From: Aristolochia californica
Taxonomy: Eukaryota; Streptophyta; Magnoliopsida; Piperales; Aristolochiaceae
Direction: 5' to 3'
Length of the DNA: 64,000 nt
Assembly (NCBI GenBank): GCA_029961685.1
Contig: JARWKL010000005.1
Location: forward strand, 3,788,501-3,852,500
The position numbers and the translations under genes were made by a program. The notes beneath the pieces were generated by a model. It did not search any database. It was not told the origin of the DNA and was given only the letters and a program-made list of their open reading frames with translations. Positions 26,301 through 37,600 of the stretch are shown piece after piece (within the stretch, counting starts at the first letter, position 1; every line of letters begins with the position of its first letter).

Positions 26301-28574
26301 CCTTCCTAGGTTAGGTAAGTTAATTCTTTTGGCATACCTTGCGCATGTTCCATGGTGCCTATGGCTCGAGAGAAATAACCGGATATTCAACTCCAAGACT
26401 AACACCCCGGACAATACGGCTTCTCATGCAGTGGGCCTTATCTTGAGCTGGTTATATACCACGAAGGAGTTTGCCTCTCTATCGGGTGTTCCCTTTGGGA
26501 AAACTGGAGTTTGATCACTCACATGTCGGGCCCCTGCAAGACTCCGATTATGGCCACCTGGGATCCTCCCCTTTGCACCTGCAACAAACTCCTTTTTTTA
26601 TGGCAGTGCTTTAGGTTGTCCTGGGCCGACTGGAGCAAGTGGTGTTTTCAGAGATAGCAATGAAGACCCTATTCTATCTTATGTTGGGTCGGTGAGCATG
26701 GTTGATTCAAATACTGTTGAAGTGAATACTTTTTTATTCGGCCTCTGAATCTTCAAGAAATGTCTCCATGGCAAGCTGGCTTATTGAAGGAGACTCAAAG
26801 ATTGTCATCAGCTGGTGTTCAAAAGATAGCTCCCCTCTTTGGCGCCACTGGCCTATCACTGAATGTATTGCTGACATTGTGTCATCTATTCATTGTAATT
26901 GGAATTTCATTCCTAGATCAACCAATCCTTTGGCTGATAAATTGGCAAAATTTCTGCAGCCCGACCCTACTACAAATGTTCCTAATCGTTGTGGTCACGA
27001 TAGAGGGGGGAACAATCGGTGTAACCGTGGTGGTGGTGGCAGCAGTCAGGTTCAGTGTAACGCTGACGTCAACCTTGGCCCTCCTCGCCAGGCAGCGACG
27101 AATGCCGCTGCTGAGCGCCCTCCTCGTCCGAGAAACTTGTCGACCACCGCAACCCCCGAGCGTAATGATCCATTATGGGTTGACGGTCTCGCTAGGAGTG
27201 AGCTACAGCCAATGCCTAATATAGAATACGTCTATTCCGGTCCTGAAATCCTTCCCCAAATCGTCTCTGTTAGACAATCTTTTGCCTCAGCTTTGTCCTC
27301 AGGTTATGATCGTCGTGTTTCAAAATATGCTTTTGCTTATTATTGTGGCGTCTTAACCTACACTTGCATGCTGCATCTTTAAATCCAAAATGGATTCATT
27401 GTGAGCTGAGGAAGAGAGGTTTGTTGAACAAGTTTTCTCTCTCGCCCTGCAGCCTCCTACACTTCTTTCTCACTACCTTGCGGGATTTGGCAACTCACGC
27501 TTGCCTTCGGGCCGTGATATAAGATTTCGCATGCGGGATCATGCTTACACTGCCACACCTCTCACCTTTGGCTGGTTTGGGAGGATATCACCTAAAACCC
27601 AGCCACTCTATCAAAACTACCCAAGTATCGGTGTTCTCGCCGTGCGCATTAATGCTGATCTTTCTGAGGCGCCCTACCAAAGGAACGGGCTCCTTCCAGC
27701 TTTTGTTCAACCTGAACTTCCTAGTGGTGGTCCCACTCAAGCGCTTCTTGGTTATGGGTTTAGAGCAAGACTTACTGCCCAATAGCGTGCTCTCTTTGAG
27801 ATGTCTAACATCTTTAGTGATGAGCCCTTTCCTTCTAAGACCTCGAACTTTCCTTTGAGTGTTTCTCTCCTGGCTTTGATTCAGAATGAACTTAATACGA
27901 TCAGTTCTTTAAAGAAATCGACTGTCCCGATTTCAATTGTTGGCAGCCAAGGGCAATTTGGATTAGTGCACTTTGAAGATGAGGCTAGTCATTTTGGGAT
28001 GGGCATTGGGTATCAAAGCAGTTAATCATATGTGGGCCTATAACTAAACCATCTACTTGTAGAGCCACAAAAGAGAGCCTACACCTAATTATCCACTTGT
28101 AGAGCCAAAAAAGAGGGCCTACACCTAAACTATCCACTTGTAGAGCCACAAATGAAGCCCTATACCTAAAATTATCCACTTTTAGAGCCACAAAAGAGGG
28201 CCAACACCTAAACTATCCACTTGCAGAGCCACAAAAAAGGGCCTACACGTGAGGGGGAGTGTTAAGGAATAGTCCCACATGGATTAGTGAGTACAAAGAT
28301 CTTGAGTTAATTAGTTGGGAAAGAGGTTTCCTAAGTTGGCTAGTCATTTTGGGATGGGCCTTAGACCCAACTTAACACTTTCCCGCCATAGACCCCAAGG
28401 AATGTGGTCAAAACAAGCAGAGAGGAGAATTTTTCCAAAACGTGGGAGGGAGATCCCAAGGAGCAGCTGATAGTTAGAGCTGAGATCAAGTGGGAGACAA
28501 AGCTAGAGATTGATGAGGTTAAGTAGATGTGACCATACACCTGATGTGTAGGACACTCCATATGAAGAACATGA

Positions 28575-28610
<36 letters not shown>

Positions 28611-31600
28611 GGGTGGTGCGCTAAGAGTCGCCAAGCAATAGCAGCATTATGTGGCCCAATATCCAAAGACCAGCCAGAGATCTGGAGGTAGGTTGAAGTG
28701 ACCGAGAACTTACCACTGTTAGCGTGCCTCCAAAAAAGCTTATCCATAATATGGCTCCTGATTTTGACTAAGACAAGGTCATCAAGTAGGGTGCAGACTT
28801 TGTTAGCTTTGACATCATAGAGACCCTGCCTGAGATGAAGATCCCAACAACCATTGGGCCCTCACGAATCAGCAATGGAGGCTAAAGGATGGCAAAGAGG
28901 AGTAGGAATCGTTGAGAAGTCCAAAGCCTCTCCACCAAATCATTCCAAAAGTGAATGTTAGGGCCAATCCCAACAAAGAACCTCAAGGCAGCCGCAAAAG
29001 TAGGGACCAAAAGAAATAAAGAGCACTAGATAGGGGAGAGTTTGTGAAGCGGTCCACCATTAGTCCACCAATTTGCCTATCAATTAAGCTTTGCAATGAC
29101 CATGGGCCTCCAAATGGCGCATGGGGAGATGTTCAATTTCCATACCGACTTGAGGAGGAGGGTCAGGTTCATACTTTTGGTGAGGCGGATACTCAATCCT
29201 CAATTTACTTTTGGTTTGCATACCTCATTCCAATTCACGAGGTGATACTTGAAGCCACCATCCGCTCCCCTCCAAAGGAATCTTCTCTTGATGCGCTCAA
29301 AATAATGGGAAATGGACACCGAGCAAGGGAGGAGGGAGAGGTAGTAGTTTGGTAACCCACAATGCATGACTTGAGGTAGATAAGGCAACCGATCTTTCAT
29401 AAGAGTCTCCCATGCCATGTGGCGAGTCAAGGATCCATCTTCTCAATCATAGGGTTCGAGAGATTTTTGTGAGGATGGTTGTTAAAGAGGGGTAGCCCCA
29501 GATAGGGGTGGCATCGAATCGAGCCGAGCCCGAATCTGCCTATGTTCGAGCCGGGCTTGATTTAAATATTTCAAACTTGAGCTCGAGTCAAGCCTAGCCT
29601 CGAGCCTAAAATTGTAACCGAGCTCGAGCCCAATAATTTTAACCGAGTTCGAGCTCAAGCTCGAGCCGAATTCAAGCTCCAACCTATATTTAAAATTTTG
29701 CATAAAATATATGTCAAATAAATTGTATATAAAATTATGCATACATTTTACATAAAATTGGGCATGCCCTCTACTTAAAATTGGGTATAACCTCTATGTA
29801 TCCATACATAAAAGCTACATAAAATCAGGCATAAACTTTATTCAATAATCAAACAAAAAAACATTCCTTTGAAAAGCAACGCTAGTTTTGTCCATTTGTA
29901 CTCGGTCAGATCGTTCTGATTCAGGGACAGGAAAACCAGATCATTGAGACAGAGAAAAAGTTTAAGAAAAATGGTTTTGGATGACTTAATCACATGCCCA
30001 TTTTCGTTTTTTCTTCGGAGCATGGATTCATACAGTAGCAGTTCTGAAACGCTACCAATCTGTTCTTTTGAAAATTTGAGTGGACTTGAATTAAGAAAGT
30101 ACCTCAAACAATAAGAGGAGCTACAAATTATAGCTGCATCTAGCATCATGCAGTTTCTTTACCAATTTGTACCTCAAACAAGTTCATATAAATTTCCAGT
30201 CTTCCAGAAAACAAGTGATAATGTTGAACCAAGTACCAAGGTGTAAGCATATTAACTCCACTACCTGTACTAAACAAGTAAAGGCAGAGGCCTTTTTTTA
30301 TATCTTTCAAGGAGTAGGATAGATTTCTAAAATACCCCTCCTACTTAGGGGGAAAGGAGGAAATGTTTCCACTTAAAAAAACATTTCTACCACATATTAT
30401 AGGAACATAAACAACGAGAAGCAACAAATTTAGTGTTCTAATGGAGTTTCCTGTGGCACATGACATACTATGCACACCATACTGTGATATGAACCAGATT
30501 CTAAACGATTTTTACCATAACAAAGTTATGATAGTATTTATAATAAAAAAAATTGCACGTGCGAAACTCGCACGTTTGAACTACATGTGCGAGTTCGCAC
30601 GTTGTGCGGGACGGGGGTGGGAGGTGAAAAATAATTTCCCAACTTAGGTCTCTCGGTTCTGTCGAGATGCGTGGAAAGGGGGAGGGGGAGGGAGTTCTAT
30701 GCGGCGGCAACGTCAGGCAACAGTGACAGTAGAAACGTCGGGGAGGGGGGAATGAGAGGCAGAGACAGAGAAGAGGGAGAGAAAATTGCGGGAGGGGCTC
30801 GACGATGATAAGGATCGGCGACAGCAGATGGTGGGAAGAAGAAATCGGACACAGAGAGTAAGAAATCCAAGAGGAAGAATAAAAAATAAGAAGACGAAAT
30901 TGATCTCCCCCCCCAAATCCCCATTTTCACCCAATCGCCGCTTGTCGAACTCCAACTTTCCCTACTCCCCCTGATTCCCGAGAAGTCAAGAACGAAAGAC
31001 GAAGTCTCAAACTCAAAGAGTCGAAGACACCTCCCGCCTCCGCGCTTGGGCCCTCATTAAGTTAACAAGTCAGTTCGTGAGCTTTTGAACCGAACCATGG
31101 TTCAGTCAAGATCGGCTCGTTAACTTAAACGAGCCTGATTTAGATCTCGAACTCGGTTTGAGATCCAGATAAACCGAATTGAATCAAGCCAAAACCGAGC
31201 CGCTTGAGAACTGGCTCGATTCGATGCCACCCCTAGCCCCAGATATGTGGTAGGAAGTCTAGCAAGGGAGCGTCCAAGGCAAGCGGTCATGGACAGAATA
31301 TCCTTCGTGTTGACGTGGTATCCCATGATTGTGGTTTTATGCCAATTGATTTTCTGACTAGAAGTGATTTCCAGTAGACCAAGAAGGGCCTTGATTCTCT
31401 TGACTTGGTCTAGGATTCTGTCACCAAACAAGAGGGTATCATCAGAGAATTGAAGGATGGGAATGTCAAACTCTCGTTGATCATCTACTGGTGAGAACCA
31501 TCCAGCAGTCTTGGACGAATAGAACAAGGAGGAGAGGTATTCGACAATGAGATTGAAGAGAAAAGGGGAGAGAGGATCTCCCTAACGAATGCCTTGGGAG

Positions 31601-34600
31601 TAGGGGTGGCATCGAACTGAGCCGGTTCACAAGCGGCACGAGCTCAGCTCGGTTTGATTCGATTTATTTGGATCTCGAACCGAGTTCGAGATCTAGATAA
31701 GGCTCGTTTGAATTAACAAGCCGAGCTCGACCGAACCATGGTTCGGTTTGAAAGCTCGGGAGCCGACTCGTTAACTTAACGAGGGTTCGGGAGTCGGGAC
31801 CAGGAACTGGACCGGGAGTCGGGACCAGGAGTCAGGACCGGAACCGGGAGCCAGGATGGGAGCGAGGGTGGGAAAAATTCTTCCTCCCCTCGTCACAATC
31901 GAGCCCCTCATGTCAGCTTCTATGGCCGCCTCCGTCGCCGTCGACAGCTACTCGCCGACCGCCTTCGCCGCTACTCGGTTTGATTTCTTCCTCTCCTCGT
32001 CTGCCTTCGCCGCTGCTTCCGTTTCCGCCACCTCCGTCGCAGCCATCAGCCTCGACGACAGTTCCTCGCCGACGCCGCTAGACCCCCTACCCCTCTCATC
32101 GTCTCGGCGGAAAACCAAATACCCAAGTTAGGGGAGAAATAAATTCCCCCCCCCTACATGCGAAGAAATCGTGCAATTTCGCATGTGCGAAATCATAAGC
32201 AAGTGAAAAAAAAACCCTTTCTTGAACTCCTGTTGTCTCTTCCTCGTGGCTTATGAAGACACTCAAATTGTTTGAGGTACTATCTTAATGCTAACTCCAC
32301 TCAAGTTTTTCAGAAGAACAGATCGGTAGCATTTCAGAACTGTTTTTTTTTTGAGAAGAGTTGTAAATGTATTCAAAAGAGATAAAATACAAACTAAAAA
32401 ACTAAAAAGGCATTTCCTCCACAACAAGATGTTGGAGGGTAACGCCTTTTTTAGCTTGAACATCGGCTAAATGATTAGCAGATCTTGGTACATGTTTCCA
32501 AGTACATAATAAATCAGAAGTTAAATTACAGATTTCATCATAAATCTTCCAATGACGCCAAGGAGGTTTTGAAGGCTTGGAGCACCAATTTATAATAACT
32601 TGAGAATCCCCTTCAATCAAGAGAGCACCATCCTTTTTTTGTTTGAAGAGTTTCAGCCCGTTGAGCAAGCCATGTAATTCCGCACAAGTAGAGTCTGATA
32701 CTCCAACTGGACCCGCATAAGTGTAGAGAAGATTTGCTTGATCATCGTGAATTACTCCACCAAATCCGGCTGGGCCCGGACAACCGAAAGCACTTCCATC
32801 AAAATTTAATTTAAAGTGTCCAGGAGGAGGTCTAGTCCATTCTATCATAATAGGAGCCTTCGAAATAAGAGACATTTTCGCAACATTTCTCCAATTTTCC
32901 CTCATATTTGTTGCTCTTAGATCACAGAATTCTTTGCGAAGGAGAACCCAAGAGCTAACTTGACCGACTATCTGATCACAGAGAATATTCCGAGGAATAG
33001 ATTTCTGATTGAATTTGCGATTATTTCTTTCTTTCCATAAATTCCACACAATGTGTCCAACACAACAAGATATTAAGATTTTCCCTAACTTCGGAAGATG
33101 GGAGCTAACCAAAGTATAAATAGTGTTTAGCAAATCTTGCGAAGGGCAATATAATAAACCGATCTTGTCCATTAATTCGGTCCAAATCTTATGAGCATAT
33201 TCGCAATGCAAAAGCGTATGATCTGCTGTTTCAGGAGATGTGTTGCAAAATGGGCATTCTGGATTGGGAATATTAATGCCTCGTCTTTGCAAAGCGTCAG
33301 AAGTTAAAATTTTTTTAAGACATACCGTCCAGATGAAAAATTTGATGCGAGGAGGAATCGGGAGCGACCAAGCAAAAGTAACAGGATGTTCTGCGTGAAG
33401 AGGATGGTAGGAAATCAAATGATGGTACGTTGAGGCTGAAGAGAACATACCTTGTTTGTTGGGTGTCCAGATGAGGATATCGGAAGAATTTTTTAAGGCC
33501 ACACCAGAAAGTAAATTGATCAGGCCAGTTGCTTCAACAGTTTCAGAGTCATTTAATGCCCGTCTGAGATGAAGAGTCCACCCACCCGAGGACTGCCAAT
33601 GGTCAGAAATCATTGAACTTCGAGATCTTGACAGCTGGAATAAAAGAGGATAACTTTCCTCTAAGGAACTAGTCCCGATCCACCAATCGGACCAGAAAAG
33701 AGTATTTTCACCACTTCCAATATAGCATTTGACGGCGGCTTTGAAGCAAGGTAAGAGTTTGGCAATTTTCTTCCAAACAGGGGATAACTTGTAAAATCTT
33801 CCCCCCTCCGTCCACCAACCTCTCTCTTTTCCTGATTTACTTGCAACCATTCGGCGCCACAGTAGATTGGGTTGCATGTTGTACTTCCAAACCCACTTTA
33901 GTAGCAGAGACTTGTTGGTGGTAGCAACGTCACGAATCCCGAGGCCCCCCATTACAATTGGTTTACAAACATCAACCCATTTTACAAGATTAACCTTTTT
34001 TTCCCCATTTGGCCCATCCCATAAAAATCTTCTTTTCAAAAATTCAATTCTATCCCGAATAGAAGCTGGACAATTGTACAAAGATAAGAAATAGGAAGGT
34101 ATTCCATGAAGGCATGATTTAATTAGAACCAGTTTACCAGCTTTGGATAAAAATTTTCCTTTCCAAGAAGCCAGACGCTTCTCAAGCCTCTCAACAACCG
34201 GAAACCAGGAATTTTTCGAAGGCAGGAAAGGAGTCAAAGGTAAGCCCAGATATGTACTCGGAATTGATGCTACCTTACAACCCAGATAGTTCGCCATAGA
34301 GTTGAGAATAGATGCATCAATATTAAAACCAAAGATTGTGGTTTTCTCCCAGCTTATCTTTTGACCAGACGTCAATTCAAAGATATTCAAGATAGCTTTC
34401 ATGCGTTTTATTTGTCTCATGGACCCTTCTCCAAAAAGAATAGAATCATCTGCAAACTGAAGAATGGGGACGTCTTGGATTGGATCAGAAAAAATAGGAC
34501 TGAGCCAACCCGAACGTTTAGCAAACCGGATCATAGAGGTAAGGTATTCTCCAATGAGAGTAAAAATAAATGGAGAAAGGGGGTCTCCTTGTCTGATCCC

Positions 34601-37600
34601 TCTAGAGGATTTGAAGTATCCTCGGGGTTTCCCATTTACCAAAACAGAATAAGAAGGGGAGGAAATACAACTCCGCATCCAGAATTTCCATCTGGTACCA
34701 AAACCCATACGGTCAAAAAGATAATCCACCAGTTTCCAGTCAACCCGGTCAAAGGCTTTCTCAAAATCAATTTTCAGAACAAACCTAGGAAGGGAAGATT
34801 TTTTGAACGAATGAAGAAGTTCATGAGCAGTAAGAGAAGAGTCCAGGATGTTTCTGTCTCGGATAAAAGCACTTTGACAAGGATTAATTACCTTGTAAAG
34901 GACAGCTTTTAGCCGATTAGCCAACAGACGACCAATAATTTTATATGAACTGGAAATGAGACTGATGGGCCGGAAATCTTTAGGCTCCTCTGAATTTGTT
35001 TTTTTAGGAATAAGCGCAATAAAAGATGCACCAATTCCAGAGTGAGTAATTCCCACTTGGTGAAAATTGTGAACGAAGGCACATACATCATTTTTTAACA
35101 GATCCCAAAAACAGTGATAAAACTCACCATTAAAGCCATCTGGTCCGGGGGCTTTATCTTTAGGAAGGCCCAACACAGCCCGTTCAATTTCTTCTGAGGA
35201 GAATGGTTTTTCAAGATCCATTGCGTCTTCAGTTGAGATGCGCTCGAAATTGAGCTGATGGATTTTTGGTCTTCTGAAACAGACTTCTGAATATAGCTCT
35301 GAGAAATACTTCACCAAAAGGTTAGAAATGGAGGCACTATCCGTTACCACTTGGTCTCCGTTACAGAGAGCAGTGATACGGTTAGTCCTCCTCCTGGCCG
35401 AGGCGATGGAATGAAAAAACTTTGTGTTTCCATCACCCTCAGCCATCCAACGAAATCTTGAACGTTGTTTCCAACGGACAGAATCAGAATGAAGAAATGT
35501 ACGGTATTCAGCATTTAATTTATTTCTAAGCAAAAATTCAGTAGGAGAGATTAACCTTTGTTCCTCCAGTAGATCCAGCTCAGAAATGCGGCGGCGAATC
35601 GAATCTTTCTGGGAAGCAGCAGAAACACGATGATTTTTATCCCACATTCTGATCTTTGCTTTGAGGGCTTTCAGTTTCCGAGGGAGGGCCCAGCCCGGGT
35701 TCGGATGATTTTCCAATTCGAGCCACCAAGATTTCAAAGAAGGGATGAAAGCCGTGGTTAATAACCAGGCATTCTCAAACCGAAAGGGAGATTTTTCCCA
35801 CGCAAGAGGCCGGGAATTGAGTTGGATAGGCCAATGGTCAGATCCAATTTTGTTTAGGACTTGGCCAGAGGTGTTGGGAAAAAGAAGGTTCCATTCTATA
35901 TTTGAAAAAAATCTGTCCAATTTAGACAAAATGGGGGGGTTCTGACAATTTGTCCAGGTGAATTTTTTCCCCGAAAGAGGAATCTCGGAGAGAGCAACAC
36001 TATTGATAAAGTCAGAAAAGGCTCTCATGGTTGATGAGGTTCGGGAAGCAGGAGGACATTTGTCAGAGCAAGATAATGTCGCATTGAAGTCTCCTCCAAT
36101 GAGCCAAGGGAGGTCCCACAATTGGACAAGCTGAAAGATTTCCTCCCAGAAAGATGCTCGGTCACGGTACCGAGTAGGCCCATATATGCCAGCAAGAGCC
36201 CAACAAGTACCGAGGTTGTGATCCCGGAGCTGGATACCTATTGAGTATCGCCCCGGAAGGACGGAAATAGCATCAAAAGCAATTGGATCCCAGATGACAA
36301 TAATGCCCCCAGAATGGCCAATTGCAGCTACATGCGCCCACGCTGGGTTGGAGTCATACCATATATTACACACAGTTGAATAATCAAAGGACTGTATCTT
36401 CGTTTCAAGAAGTATAGCTATTTTTGGTTTAACATCAAAAAGCGCTGCTCGGACGAGAGCACGCTTGGCCAGAGAGCCGAGACCTCTTACATTCCATGAT
36501 AGAACGATCATGGGGAACGGTGGGAGTTGATGTTTCGCTCCACGGCTCCAGCTTCAGTGTATCCCGCACAAAATATGTTGGCAAGCTCCGTCATTTCTGA
36601 AAATTCTTCTCGAGGAAAGGATTGTTCCTGTTCCAGCAGGAATAGGAGGAGCTCATCGCGCGGATTGGGAGTGAAGGCCTTGGCTAGGGTAGATTCAGAG
36701 GTTATAGTTGGGGGGAGGTCGGACCAAATTGGAGGGATTCCATAGGGGAAAGCAGGGGGGAGATCGTACCAATCATGGGGAAATTCCATTGGAAGGACAG
36801 GAGGGGAATTTGGAGGGGGGGAAGGTGGGGGGGTAGTGTCTTTGATTTTATCTTTGTCCTTGTTTGTCTCGGAAGGTGTGGGGTTACCGAGTTTGGCTTT
36901 AGTTTTCCCTGCTTCTTTTTTCCTGGAGTAGGTATATCGGAAAGGGGTGGTGGCAATTTGTTTTTCAGTATTGGTGTGGAAGGGAGGGGTGAAGGGTTTG
37001 GGGTTTGAGTTTTCCATGGTGTCGGAGTGGGGGTAAATAATACGAAGGGGGGTGGGGCAGAGGATAGTGGGAGAGTGAATATATAAGGGGGAAGGGGAGT
37101 GAGAGGGGGGTTCGAAACTGTTGCTGTATGAATTCATGCTCCGAAGAAAAAGTGAAAAATGGGCATACGATTAAGTCATCCAAAACCATTTTTCTTAAAG
37201 TTTTTCTCTGTCTCCATGATCTGGTTTTCTAGTACTTGAATCAAAAAGATATGATTGAGTACAAATGGACAAAACTAGCGTTGCCTTTTTCAAAGGAATA
37301 TTTTTGTGTTTGATTATTGAATAAAGTTTACGCATAATTATGCAGTTTTTATGAATAATTTTATGCATAGTATATAGATAATTTTATGCAGGGTTAATAT
37401 ACAGAGGTTATGTCCAATTTTAAACAGAGGTTATGCCCAATTTTAAGTAAAATGTATGCATAATTTTATATACAATTTATTTGACTTTTATTTTATGCAA
37501 AGTTTTAAATGTAAGTTGGAGCTCGAACACGGCTCGAGCTCGAGTTCGAAATATTTAAATTAAACTCGGCTCAAACATAGGCAAGTTCGGGCCTGGCTCA

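Larger units (their letters stand above)
19005..26956 (+). mobile_element. 5'-truncated LINE, split by a Copia element, plus strand
   Basis: RT sequence begins near 19,010 ([10 protein letters not shown], then [34 protein letters not shown]) and breaks off at 19,745 in the LPFFDS region. It resumes at 25,227 (KFEKRV-like, then a PNYLLSF region), continues through the linker ([38 protein letters not shown] at about 26,155) and ends in RNase H ([23 protein letters not shown]) near 26,956. The expected LINE C-terminal tail and poly(A) are missing because unrelated sequence follows in frame. Several stops and frameshifts show it is inactive. It lies in intron 2 of the host gene, antisense. Confidence 0.82.
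32343..37110 (-). mobile_element. Apparently full-length LINE (L1 type) with both ORFs open
   Basis: The element runs on the minus strand from a pyrimidine-rich 5' end (37,110) to a 10-base A tail (T at 32,343-32,352). The flanks TTCAGAACTG (32,333-32,342) and TTCGAAACTG (37,111-37,120) are a near-identical target duplication. The homologous position in the hAT-type element at about 30,030-30,060 shows the empty site, which confirms the borders. The 5' UTR is about 93 bases, ORF1 is 37,017-36,508 and ORF2 is 36,511-32,402. Every other LINE copy in this window is broken. It lies in the same orientation as the host gene, in its intron 2. Confidence 0.9.

Noticed and set aside
28020..28250. CRISPR-like regular repeats
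   Set aside because: The units of about 43 bases are contiguous degenerate tandem repeats inside a plant TRIM element, with no unique spacers.
30501..30974. Several small frames inside the hAT-type element at 29.5-31.2 kb
   Set aside because: Compositionally biased; no transposase motifs, and the frames do not correspond in the sister element.
36527..37008. Plus-strand open frames opposite LINE ORF1
   Set aside because: Antisense shadows of the proline-rich ORF1 with no independent support.
37018..37137. Extension of LINE ORF1 to an upstream Met at 37,137
   Set aside because: The first residues of that extension lie beyond the target duplication at 37,111-37,120, in the flanking hAT-type element, so they are not part of the LINE.
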